This document shows, piece by piece, positions 37,006 to 45,436 of a stretch of DNA of 64,000 nt (the first letter of the stretch is position 1; every line of letters begins with the position of its first letter). The DNA is taken from the NCBI RefSeq assembly GCF_026013905.1, contig NZ_CP110257.1, positions 2,961,501-3,025,500 on the forward strand. Direction: 5' to 3'. Source of the DNA: Schlegelella aquatica (GTDB lineage: Bacteria > Pseudomonadota > Gammaproteobacteria > Burkholderiales > Burkholderiaceae_C). Below the pieces are notes generated by a model that did no database searches, was not told where the DNA came from, and was given only the letters and a program-made list of their open reading frames with translations. Position numbers and translations under genes: made by a program.

Positions 37006-39582
37006 ATGTCGAACCCGACACGAGGCGCACGCGCGCCCAGTACTTGCGCGCGGCCCCGGCATCGCGCAGCGCTCGCCTTGGCGGCCGCCGCGCTGGCGGG
37101 CGCTGCGCAGGCCACAGACTACCGCTGGACGGGCGGCGCGGGAAGCGGGGCGTCGTTCTGGGATCTGGCCGCCAACTGGACCCCGGGCCTGCCCGCGGGC
37201 CCGGAGGCGCGCGCCCTGCTGGGCGCCCACCACACCACCTTGCGCAGCGGGTCCTTCGACATCGCCAGCGTGCACGGCACCGGCCGCCTGAGCTTCACCG
37301 GCGGCACCTTGCGCCTGCACGGCGACGCATCGGCCCTGTGGGCGATGCACCTCGACGGCGGCACGCTGCAGGGCCGCATGAACCTGACGCATCTGCGCTG
37401 GGACCGCGGCAGCTTCGGCCCCCTCGATCCCCTGAGCGACCCCGCCTCGCACCTGGTCGTCAGCGGCAACACCACCATCGGGCCGGGGGGCGACAAGTAC
37501 GTCGGCTATGGCGCCGCCGTCGAGTGGCGCGGCACCACGCGCTGGCTCGACGGCGACTCGTCGATGGCCTTCGACGGGCGCCTTGCGCTGGGCCCCGGCA
37601 GCCGCTTCGAGGACCACGTGACCGGTGGCTCGCACGAGCTGTCGGTGGCCGGGGGATTCGTCAACGCCGGGACTTACGTGAAGACGGGCTCGGGCACGTC
37701 CACCCTTTCGATGCCGTACGCGGGCCCGCTCGCCGAGAACCGCGGCACCCTCCGGGTGCTGGAGGGCCGCTACGAGGTTCGCGGGGCGCCGGCAGACGCG
37801 CGCTGGCACAACGGCGGGCGGCTGGAGGTGGCGCGAGGTGCCGCGTTCACGCTCGACATCTCCCGCGGCGGCTTCTCCCACACCGGCACCGCGCAGATCG
37901 ACGGGCGGGCGGAGCTGCGCACGCCCGACTCAGGGTTCGAGAGCAGCGGTCAGTGGCTCGTCGGCTCCAGCGGCGTGCTGCGCATCGTCACGGGCGGCCC
38001 GTTGGATCCGGCCCGCGGCGCGCACTTCTCGGCCGGCACGCTGCGCAACGACGGCGTGCTGGCGTTCGAGGGCGGCGAGGCGCACTTCGCGCCGCAGGCG
38101 TCACTGACCGGTCGCGGCCGGGTCGAGGTCACCCGCGGCGCGGCGCTCGTGCACGCGAATGCCTTGTCCGTGGGGGCGCTGCGGCTCGACAGCGCGGTCG
38201 CCCCCGGCTGGCACGAACCGTACTGGGGGCGGGTGCAAGCGCCCTCGCTCACCGTCGGGCGGCTGGACTGGGGCGTGGGTGACCTGCGCGTGGCCGGGCC
38301 GATCCTGGTGACGGGCACGGCACGGCTGCATGGCGGCCCTCAATACTGGGTGAGCGACGGGGCGGGGCCGGACGTGCCGGGTTACCGCAAGCAGATCGAC
38401 GGCCAGCTGGTGCTGGCAACAGCGTCGTGGACCGGCGAGACGGACATCGTGGGCAGCGGGCGCATCGTCGTCTCACGCGGCGGCGCCTTCCGCGACGAGG
38501 CGGCGGCCGACCTTGCGCCCCGCGAAGGCAGCGGGCGCCCGGTGGTGCTCGGCGTCGCCGCCTTCGAGAACCACGGCCTGCACCTCAAGACGGGCGCGGG
38601 GCGCACCGAGGTGAGTGCACGCTACTACAACACCGGCCGGGTGCTGACGCAAGGCGGTGGGGCCCTGATCTTCACCGGCCCGCTGAACACCCCCGGGACC
38701 TTGCACGCACGGGGGGCCCGCATCGACGTGCGAGGCGGGCTCGCGCAATGGAGCGCGGGCGAACGGCGGCTCACCGGCGGCACCTACATCGCCGAGCGGC
38801 AGACCCTCGGCCTCGACCTTCTGGGCACGGGAGGCATCGCGCGCAATTCGGCGCGGATCGAACTGCGTGGCAGCACCGCCCGGCTCGTCGACAACCACGG
38901 CGGTGTGGACCGCCCCGCCCTCGCCACCCTGGCGGTCAACGACGGGAGCCTGCGGCTGCTGGCCGGTGCCTCGATGGCCACGCAGTCCGCGCTGCGCAAT
39001 GCCGGCGAGGTGGTCGTGGCCGCAGGCAGCAGCTTGGCCAGCACCGGGCGGTACACCCAATCGGGTCCATCGGCCCGCACGTGGATCGACGGGACGCTTC
39101 AGGCCGCCGGCCTCAGCTTCGAAGGCGGCGTGTGGGGCGCCGGGTCGGATGGCACCGTCGGGCGGGCGTCGCTCCTTGGCGGCGCCGTCACGCTGAGCGC
39201 GGGTCAGCTCGACGTCGATATCCTCGGCGGCTCGCTCTACGATGTGGTGTGGATTTCGGGCCGCGCTACCTTGGGCGGCTCGCTGCACGCGAGCTTCGGC
39301 GAAGCAGCGGGCGAAGGGACGTACCGGGTTCTCACGGCAGGCGGTGGGCTGACCGGCAGCTTCGCTGCGGTCCTGACCGACCTCGATCCCGCCGTGTACC
39401 GGCTCGAAGTGCGCTACGCCGCCCAGTCCCTGGACCTGGTCGTCAGCCGCTTGACCGCACTCGAACTCGAAGGACCCCAGGCGCTGCTGCCGGCTTCGCC
39501 CGTGCCCGAGCCCCAGACCTACGCGCTGATGCTCGCCGGATTGGGTGCTCTGGCCGCGCGGGTCCACCGGCGGCGCCGCTGA
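37006..39582 (+). CDS. PEP-CTERM-anchored extracellular repeat protein
   Basis: The 858-residue protein has a Sec signal peptide (RAALALAAAALAGAAQA). The body has many beta-helix-like units rich in G, N and T (e.g. TGRLSFTGGTLRLHG, TLRNDGVLAFEGG), as in autotransporter-passenger folds. The C-terminus is VPEPQTYALMLAGLGALAA plus an Arg cluster, a PEP-CTERM sorting signal for exosortase processing. No beta-barrel is fused. GAGGAGGAGG lies just upstream of the ATG. No exosortase or glycan cluster is in the window, so it depends on genes elsewhere. Role, perhaps in biofilm matrix, is inference. Confidence 0.85.
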   Translation: MSNPTRGARAPSTCARPRHRAALALAAAALAGAAQATDYRWTGGAGSGASFWDLAANWTPGLPAGPEARALLGAHHTTLRSGSFDIASVHGTGRLSFTGGTLRLHGDASALWAMHLDGGTLQGRMNLTHLRWDRGSFGPLDPLSDPASHLVVSGNTTIGPGGDKYVGYGAAVEWRGTTRWLDGDSSMAFDGRLALGPGSRFEDHVTGGSHELSVAGGFVNAGTYVKTGSGTSTLSMPYAGPLAENRGTLRVLEGRYEVRGAPADARWHNGGRLEVARGAAFTLDISRGGFSHTGTAQIDGRAELRTPDSGFESSGQWLVGSSGVLRIVTGGPLDPARGAHFSAGTLRNDGVLAFEGGEAHFAPQASLTGRGRVEVTRGAALVHANALSVGALRLDSAVAPGWHEPYWGRVQAPSLTVGRLDWGVGDLRVAGPILVTGTARLHGGPQYWVSDGAGPDVPGYRKQIDGQLVLATASWTGETDIVGSGRIVVSRGGAFRDEAAADLAPREGSGRPVVLGVAAFENHGLHLKTGAGRTEVSARYYNTGRVLTQGGGALIFTGPLNTPGTLHARGARIDVRGGLAQWSAGERRLTGGTYIAERQTLGLDLLGTGGIARNSARIELRGSTARLVDNHGGVDRPALATLAVNDGSLRLLAGASMATQSALRNAGEVVVAAGSSLASTGRYTQSGPSARTWIDGTLQAAGLSFEGGVWGAGSDGTVGRASLLGGAVTLSAGQLDVDILGGSLYDVVWISGRATLGGSLHASFGEAAGEGTYRVLTAGGGLTGSFAAVLTDLDPAVYRLEVRYAAQSLDLVVSRLTALELEGPQALLPASPVPEPQTYALMLAGLGALAARVHRRRR

Positions 39583-39638
39583 GCGCCCCAGCCCCCACGG
39601 GGGTCGCGGCCCGGCTTCGGGCGGCCGGGCGCCGGGCC

Positions 39639-40589
39639 TTAGGCCCGATGGTGGCGGTTGCGCCGCTTCTGCCACTCGAGCAGCTCGCCGACGATGCCGC
39701 GGCGGAAGGCCAGCACGCAGACGACGAAGGTCACGCCGATGATGACCGTGACCCAGGAGCCGACGCGGTCGGCCAGGAAGTTCTGCAAGCCCACGATGGT
39801 GAAGGCGCCGATCACGGGGCCTGCGAAGGTGCCCATGCCGCCCAGCAGCGTCATCAGCACCACCTCGCCCGACAGGCTCCAGTGCACGTCAGACAGCGTC
39901 GCGAATCCGAGCGCGAGCGTCTTGAGCGAGCCGGCCAGGCCCGCCAGCGTGGTCGACAGCACGAAGGCCAGCAGCTTGTAGCGGTCGACGTCGTAGCCCA
40001 ACGACACCGCGCGCGGCTCGTTCTCGCGGATCGCCTTGAGCACCTGTCCGTAGGGCGAATGCACGATGCGCACGACGAACAGGAAGACCGCGACGAAGAC
40101 GGCGAGCACGAAGAAGTACATCACCACGTCGTTGTGCAGCGGCAGCACGCCGAACAGCTTGCCCCGCGGCACGCCCTGCAGGCCGTCTTCCCCGCCGGTG
40201 AAGGGCGCCTGCAGGCAGATGAAGTAGACCATCTGCGCCATGGCGAGCGTGATCATCGCGAAGTAGATGCCCTGCCGGCGGATGGCCACCAGCCCCACCA
40301 CCAGCCCCAGCAGCGCGGCGACCGACGTGCCGGCCAGGATGCCGAGCTCGGGCGACCACCCCGCGCTGCGCACGAGCCAGCCGGTGGCATAGGCGGCCGA
40401 GCCGAGGAAGGCCGCATGCCCGAACGACAGCAGCCCGGTGTAGCCGAGCAGCAGGTTGAAGGCACAGGCGAAGATCGCGAAGCACAGCGCTTTCATCATG
40501 AACACGGGGTAGATCCCCGCGAACGGCGCGACCACCAGCAGGGCCAGCACCACCAGCCAGGCGACGCGTTGGGAAGTCTGCGCGTTCAA
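39639..40589 (-). CDS. livM: Branched-chain amino acid-type ABC transporter permease LivM (TTG start)
   Basis: The 316-residue membrane protein has about eight to ten helices and the LivM/LivH motifs LLGYTGLLSFGHAAFLGSAAY and LMTLLGGMGTFAGPVIGA. The start codon at 40589 reads TTG, with AGGAG 7 nt upstream; the next Met is at residue 30, inside the second helix. It begins one nt after the livH stop codon. It is the last gene of the operon. The substrate may be an amino acid, urea or another small organic compound. Confidence 0.92.
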   Translation of the reverse strand: MNAQTSQRVAWLVVLALLVVAPFAGIYPVFMMKALCFAIFACAFNLLLGYTGLLSFGHAAFLGSAAYATGWLVRSAGWSPELGILAGTSVAALLGLVVGLVAIRRQGIYFAMITLAMAQMVYFICLQAPFTGGEDGLQGVPRGKLFGVLPLHNDVVMYFFVLAVFVAVFLFVVRIVHSPYGQVLKAIRENEPRAVSLGYDVDRYKLLAFVLSTTLAGLAGSLKTLALGFATLSDVHWSLSGEVVLMTLLGGMGTFAGPVIGAFTIVGLQNFLADRVGSWVTVIIGVTFVVCVLAFRRGIVGELLEWQKRRNRHHRA

Positions 40590-40590
40590 G

Positions 40591-41478
40591 TCACTTCTCC
40601 TTGCCGAACAGGCCGGCCGGTCGCAGCATCAGCACGATGGCCATGATGACGAACACCACGATGTTGGAAGCCTCGGGGTAGAAGACCTTGGTCAGGCCCT
40701 CGATCAAGCCCAGCACGAGCCCGGTGAGGATGGAACCGAGGATCGAGCCCATGCCGCCGATCACGACGACCGCGAAGACGATGATGATGAGGTTCGAGCC
40801 CATCAACGGCGTGACCTGGATGACCGGTGCGGCGAGCACGCCCGCCACCGCCGCCAGACCGGCACCGCCCGCATAGGTGAGCGTGACCATCAACGGCACG
40901 TTGATGCCGAAGGCCTGCACCAGCTGCGGGTTCTCGGTGCCCGCGCGCAGGTAGGCCCCCAGGCGCGTCTTCTCGATCACGAACCACACCGTGAGGCAGA
41001 TCGCGAGCGAGGCGAACACCACCCAGCCGCGGTAGTTGGGCAGGATCATGAAGCCCAGGTCGGTGGCCCCGGTGAGTTGCTCCGGCACCGGGTAGGACTG
41101 GCCCGAGACGCCGAACTGGTCGCGGAAGATGCCTTCCAGGATCAGCGCCAGACCGAAGGTGAGCAGCAGGCCGTAGAGCGGGTCCAGCCGGTACAGGTGC
41201 TTGAGCATCGTGCGCTCGATCACCACGCCCAGCGCCCCCACGACCACGGGCGCGAGCACCAGGGCCACCCAGTAGTTCAGGCCCCACTTCTCCAGCCCCA
41301 ACCACGCGATGTAGGCGCCCACCATGTAGAGGGCGCCATGCGCGAAGTTGACGATGCCCAGCAGGCCGAAGATCACGGCCAGGCCCAGGCTCAGCATCGC
41401 ATAGAACGACCCATTCACCAGCCCGAGCAGCAACTGCCCGAGCAGGGCCTGGACCGGTATGCCGAAGATCTCGCTCAT
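40591..41478 (-). CDS. livH: Branched-chain amino acid-type ABC transporter permease LivH
   Basis: The 295-residue permease has the LivH signature near the N-terminus (FGLLGIVNFAHGALYMVGAY) and the cytoplasmic coupling segment VVVIGGMGSILGSILTG. It pairs with LivM to form the membrane channel. It lies 69 nt downstream of the binding-protein gene. Confidence 0.94.
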   Translation of the reverse strand: MSEIFGIPVQALLGQLLLGLVNGSFYAMLSLGLAVIFGLLGIVNFAHGALYMVGAYIAWLGLEKWGLNYWVALVLAPVVVGALGVVIERTMLKHLYRLDPLYGLLLTFGLALILEGIFRDQFGVSGQSYPVPEQLTGATDLGFMILPNYRGWVVFASLAICLTVWFVIEKTRLGAYLRAGTENPQLVQAFGINVPLMVTLTYAGGAGLAAVAGVLAAPVIQVTPLMGSNLIIIVFAVVVIGGMGSILGSILTGLVLGLIEGLTKVFYPEASNIVVFVIMAIVLMLRPAGLFGKEK

Positions 41479-41547
41479 GTGCTCTCCCGTCGCGCTCCCC
41501 CGGCGCGAGCCGGCGGGAGCTGGACCTCTAGCGGCAGTCGCGCGCGC

Positions 41548-42759
41548 TCACTTCCACAACGCGCACTTGGTTTCGGCCTTCGTCGTGAAGGCGTCCTCGC
41601 CCTTGATGACGGAGACGACGTTGTAGTAGTCCCAGGGCTCGACCGACTTGTCGGGCGACTTCACCTGCATCAGGTACATGTCGTGGACCATGCGGCCGTC
41701 GGCACGCACGTAGCCGCCCTTGGCGAAGATGTCGTTGATCTTGACCTTGCGGAACTGCTCCATCACCTTGTCCGCATCGTCGGTCTTGATCGTCTTGACG
41801 ACGTTGAGGTACTGGAGCGTGGCCGAGTAGTCGGCCGCCTGCAGCGACGAGGGCATGCGCTTGATCTTCTCGAAGAACTTGCGGCTCCAGGCGCGCGTCT
41901 CGGGGTCGCGGTTCCAGTACCAGCTGTCGGTGAGGTACATGCCCTGCGTGGCCTTCAGACCCAGCGAGTGCACGTCGTTGATGAACATCAGCAGGCCGGC
42001 CAGCTTCATCGTCTTGGTGATGCCGAACTCGTTGGCCGCCTTGATGCTGTTGATCGTGTCGCCGCCCGCGTTGGCCAGGCCCAGGATCTGCGCCTTGCTG
42101 GCCTGCGCTTGCAGCAGGAAGGAGGAGAAGTCGCTCGCCGACAGCGGATGCTTGACCACGCCGACCACGTTGCCCCCCGCCGCCTTCACGACGTTGGCGG
42201 TGTCGTTGTAGAGCGCCTGACCGAACGCGTAGTCGGCCTGCAGGAAGTACCACGTCTTGCCGCCGGCCTTGACCACGGCGTTGCCGGTCCCCTTGGCCAG
42301 CGCCACGGTGTCGTAGGCGTAGTGGATGGTGTACGGGCTGCACTGCTCGTTGGTCAGCGCCGAGGTCGCCGCGCCGATGGCGATGAAGGGTTTCTTCTTC
42401 TCCTGCGCGACCTTGGCCATCGCCAGACTCGTGGCCGAGTTGGTGCCGCCGATCAGCACGTCCATGCCCTGCTGGTCGAACCACTCGCGGGCCTTGGCCG
42501 CGGCCACGTCGGCCTTGTTCTGGTGGTCGGCGACCAGCAACTCGATCTTCTTGCCCTCGATCTGCCCACCCGCGTCGGCGATCGCCATGCGGATGGCCTC
42601 GGCACCGGCGGGGCCGTCGATGTCGGCGTACAGGCCGGACATGTCGGTGATGAAGCCGATGCGGATGACATCGCCCGAGATCTGGGCCTGGGCGGGCGTT
42701 GCGACGGCCAGGGCGGCACAGGCCAGCGAGCAGGCGGCGGCGAGTTTCTTCGGTGTCAT
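41548..42759 (-). CDS. ABC transporter substrate-binding protein (LivK/amide-urea type)
   Basis: The 403-residue periplasmic protein has a signal peptide (ACSLACAALAVATPAQA). The type I two-lobe fold is shown by VIRIGFITDMSGLYADIDGP, GMDVLIGGTNSATSLAMAKV and WYFLQADYAFGQALYND. The pocket segment with SGLYADIDGPAG resembles proteins for aromatic or small amide substrates as much as for branched-chain amino acids, so specificity is open. AAGGAG precedes the ATG. It sits between livF and livH, unlike enteric operons, where it is first. Confidence 0.92.
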   Translation of the reverse strand: MTPKKLAAACSLACAALAVATPAQAQISGDVIRIGFITDMSGLYADIDGPAGAEAIRMAIADAGGQIEGKKIELLVADHQNKADVAAAKAREWFDQQGMDVLIGGTNSATSLAMAKVAQEKKKPFIAIGAATSALTNEQCSPYTIHYAYDTVALAKGTGNAVVKAGGKTWYFLQADYAFGQALYNDTANVVKAAGGNVVGVVKHPLSASDFSSFLLQAQASKAQILGLANAGGDTINSIKAANEFGITKTMKLAGLLMFINDVHSLGLKATQGMYLTDSWYWNRDPETRAWSRKFFEKIKRMPSSLQAADYSATLQYLNVVKTIKTDDADKVMEQFRKVKINDIFAKGGYVRADGRMVHDMYLMQVKSPDKSVEPWDYYNVVSVIKGEDAFTTKAETKCALWK

Positions 42760-42803
42760 CGATGTCTCCTTCAGTGTGGTGGGACGGTGGGGATAGCCTC
42801 TGG

Positions 42804-43514
42804 TCAGACGCCGAGGTATTCGTGCAGATCGTGCATGCGCGCGGGCAGCTCGGCCTGCGAGAAGGACTGGATCACGCGGCCGTGCTCCATCACGAGGAAG
42901 CGATCGGCCAGCGGCGCGGCGAAGCGGAAGTTCTGCTCCACCATGACGATCGTGTAGCCCTGCTGGCGCAGCGTGCGCACCACTTCGGCGAGCTTTTGCA
43001 CGATCACTGGCGCCAGGCCCTCGGAAATCTCGTCGAGCAGCAGCAGCCGCGCGCCGGTGCGCAGGATGCGGGCCACCGCGAGCATCTGCTGCTCGCCGCC
43101 CGACAGCCTCGTGCCCTGGCTCGCGGCACGCTCCTTCAGGTTGGGGAACATGGCGTAGATGGCCTCGAGCGCCAAGCCGCCTTGCGCCAGCACCGGCGGC
43201 AGCAGCAGGTTCTCCTCGGCCGACAGGCTCGAGAAGATGCCGCGCTCCTCCGGGCAGTAGCCGACGCCGAGCCGGGCGATCTGGTGCGGCGCCAGCGCAA
43301 TCGACTCGCGGCCCATGATCTTCACCGACCCCTTGCGGCTGCCGATGAGACCCATGATGGCGCGCAGCGTGCTGGTGCGCCCCGCCCCGTTGCGGCCGAG
43401 CAGCGTCACCACCTCGCCCTCGTCCACATGGAAATTCACGCCGTGCAGCACGTGCGACTCGCCGTACCAGCCATGCAGGTCCTGCACCTCGAGCATGCGC
43501 TTGTTGTTCGACAT
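42804..43514 (-). CDS. livF: ABC transporter ATP-binding protein LivF
   Basis: The 236-residue ATPase has Walker A GRNGAGRTST, in which Arg replaces the usual Lys, signature LSGGEQQMLAVARIL, Walker B LLLLDEIS and a switch His equivalent Gln/Asn region (VMVEQNFRFA). The Lys-to-Arg change in Walker A also occurs in some LivF-type relatives known to me, so it may be tolerated. It begins two nt after the livG stop codon was read, in a tight operon. Confidence 0.93.
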   Translation of the reverse strand: MSNNKRMLEVQDLHGWYGESHVLHGVNFHVDEGEVVTLLGRNGAGRTSTLRAIMGLIGSRKGSVKIMGRESIALAPHQIARLGVGYCPEERGIFSSLSAEENLLLPPVLAQGGLALEAIYAMFPNLKERAASQGTRLSGGEQQMLAVARILRTGARLLLLDEISEGLAPVIVQKLAEVVRTLRQQGYTIVMVEQNFRFAAPLADRFLVMEHGRVIQSFSQAELPARMHDLHEYLGV

Positions 43515-43515
43515 C

Positions 43516-44283
43516 TCAGTGGCTTCCCTTCAGCTCGGCGTCCGCGCTGCCCATGTAGGCCTCGATCACCGCGGGGTTGCGCGAGACCTCGGCATACGGG
43601 CCTTCGGCCAGCGTCGCGCCGCGTTGCAGCACGGTGATGGTGTCGGCAATGCTGGAGACGACGCTCATGTTGTGCTCGACCATCAAGATGGTGCGATTGG
43701 CCGAGACCTTCTTGATGAGCCTTTGCACCCGCTCCACATCCTCCAGGCCCATGCCCTGGGTGGGTTCGTCCAGCAGCATCAGTTCGGGCTCCATCGCAAG
43801 CGTCGTCGCGATCTCGAGCGCGCGTTTGCGCCCGTAGCTGAGCTCGTGCGTCGGCAACTGCGCGTAGCGTTCCAGGTCCACCTCGCGCAGCAGCTCCATC
43901 GCGCGGTCGTTCAAGGTGTAGAGCGAGCGCTCGGGCTTCCAGAAGTGGAACGAGGTGCCCAGCTTGCGCTGCAATGCGACGCGCACGTTCTCCAGCACGG
44001 TGAGGTGCGGAAACACCGCCGAGATCTGGAACGAACGAATGATCCCGCGCCGCGCGATGTGCGCCGGCTTCTCGTGCGTGATGTCGTGTCCGTTGAACAG
44101 GATCTGCCCCGAAGTCGGGGCGATGAACTTGGTCAGCAGGTTGAAGCAGGTGGTCTTGCCGGCGCCGTTGGGCCCGATCAGCGCGTGGATGGTGCCTCGG
44201 CGCACCTTCAGATCCACCTTGTTGACCGCGACGAAGCCCTTGAACTCCTTCGTCAGCGCACGTGTCTCGAGGATGATGTCCAT
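43516..44283 (-). CDS. livG: ABC transporter ATP-binding protein LivG
   Basis: The 255-residue ATPase has a canonical Walker A (GPNGAGKTTC), Walker B MLLDEPTQG and H-loop VEHNMSVVSS. The signature region reads ELSYGRKRALEIATTLA, with Tyr-Gly in place of the LSGGQ core, a variant common in LivG. It couples ATP hydrolysis to LivHM with LivF. It follows the iclR gene by 15 nt. Confidence 0.94.
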   Translation of the reverse strand: MDIILETRALTKEFKGFVAVNKVDLKVRRGTIHALIGPNGAGKTTCFNLLTKFIAPTSGQILFNGHDITHEKPAHIARRGIIRSFQISAVFPHLTVLENVRVALQRKLGTSFHFWKPERSLYTLNDRAMELLREVDLERYAQLPTHELSYGRKRALEIATTLAMEPELMLLDEPTQGMGLEDVERVQRLIKKVSANRTILMVEHNMSVVSSIADTITVLQRGATLAEGPYAEVSRNPAVIEAYMGSADAELKGSH

Positions 44284-44298
44284 CGGGTTGCAGCCTCG

Positions 44299-45171
44299 TC
44301 AGCTCTTCGGACCGGAAATGGCGGCGGCAGCCACGCCCGGGCCGCCGATGCGTTCGGACAGGCGCGTGGCGACGTGGATCACCACACCGCGCAGGCGCTC
44401 GCCGCTGGAGGGCAGGAGCGGCTTGGGGATGCACACGCCCACACCGGCGACCGGTTGCCCGGCCGCATCGAGCACCGGTGCGCCGTAGCAGTAGATGCCT
44501 TCGCGCACGCCCTCGTCGTCGATGCTGTATCCGCGCCGACGCGTGTCGGCCATCTCGCTCAGGAACTCGTCGATCGGCACGGGACCGCGGCCCTGCACCA
44601 TCGGCGCGAGCGAGGCCGGCAGGCGCGCGCGCACCTCGGCGGGGTCATGGAAGGCGAGCATGGCCTTGCCGGTGGCTGCCAGGTGCGCCGGCAGCCGCAT
44701 GCCGACGTGGAAGGCGAGGCCGAGCGGATGGCTGCCCGGCCGAGCGCCGACATAGACGATGTCGGGACCGTCGAGGACCGAGAGGATGATCGTTTCTTCC
44801 GGCGGGTCGCCGCGCTCGGCCCAGATGCGCTGGAACTCGTCCACCACCTGCGTGCGCGAGGTGAAGGCGTGCGCGAGCTCGAGCACCCGGGCCCCGAGGA
44901 AGTAGCTGCCGTCGTCGAAGCGACGCAGGTAGCCAAGGTGCGCCAAGGTGCGGCACAGTGCATGCACGCTGCTCTTGGGCAGCGCCAGCGACGACGCGAT
45001 GCGCGAGAGGCTCGCCGGCTCGCCCTCGGCCGCCAGCAGCTCCAGCACCGCGAAAGCGCGCGTGACCGCGGGCACGAGGGCCGAGGCCGAGCCGCCCCCG
45101 GCCTCGGTCGGGGTGAGCACGGTGCGCAGCGAAGGGGCTTCGTGGCCGGTGGCCACCGCGGGCGATGTCAT
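44299..45171 (-). CDS. IclR-family transcriptional regulator
   Basis: The 290-residue protein has an N-terminal winged helix (AVTRAFAVLELLAAEGEPASLSRIAS, then LALPKSSVHALCRTLAHLGYL) and a C-terminal GAF-like effector domain (MRLPAHLAATGKAMLAFHD, RRRGYSIDDEGVREGIYCYGAPV). The ATG at 45171 has GAGG six nt upstream and is preferred to a TTG at 45195. It is the first gene of the iclR-livG-livF-binding protein-livH-livM run, so it probably controls the transporter. Confidence 0.92.
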   Translation of the reverse strand: MTSPAVATGHEAPSLRTVLTPTEAGGGSASALVPAVTRAFAVLELLAAEGEPASLSRIASSLALPKSSVHALCRTLAHLGYLRRFDDGSYFLGARVLELAHAFTSRTQVVDEFQRIWAERGDPPEETIILSVLDGPDIVYVGARPGSHPLGLAFHVGMRLPAHLAATGKAMLAFHDPAEVRARLPASLAPMVQGRGPVPIDEFLSEMADTRRRGYSIDDEGVREGIYCYGAPVLDAAGQPVAGVGVCIPKPLLPSSGERLRGVVIHVATRLSERIGGPGVAAAAISGPKS

Positions 45172-45189
45172 GCGAGCCTCACGCCAGGC

Positions 45190-45225
45190 GTTCAAGATTT
45201 TGAACGCCCGTTCGGTGTTTGGAAC
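45190..45225. promoter_or_regulatory. Paired GTTC-N8-GAAC palindromes upstream of iclR (candidate operator)
   Basis: Two inverted repeats of identical layout, GTTC-AAGATTTT-GAAC (45190-45205) and GTTC-GGTGTTTG-GAAC (45210-45225), lie 20 bp apart, 19 to 54 bp upstream of the iclR ATG. Spacing of two helical turns suits cooperative dimer binding. Binding by this IclR protein is inference. Confidence 0.55.
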
Positions 45226-45436
45226 GTGGGCCAGTCTAGGCAGGCCGCACGCGCCTTCCTACCGGGGCAAGGCTCGATTCACGGGTTACTCCTCACAGGG
45301 AAGACCCGAAAACTGCGCCCAAACTGAGAAGATGCTGAACATTTCGCGCGGGGGCAAGCAACGGGGCTTTCGATGCAGCGCCCGGCGGGCACCGCGGCCG
45401 GCAGGGCCAGGCCCGCTCTGGCCCGCCCCACCGCCC

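Noticed and set aside
39583..39638. Bidirectional terminator between the PEP-CTERM gene and livM
   Set aside because: CCCCCACGGGGG and nearby GC dyads are present, but there is no T run on either strand.
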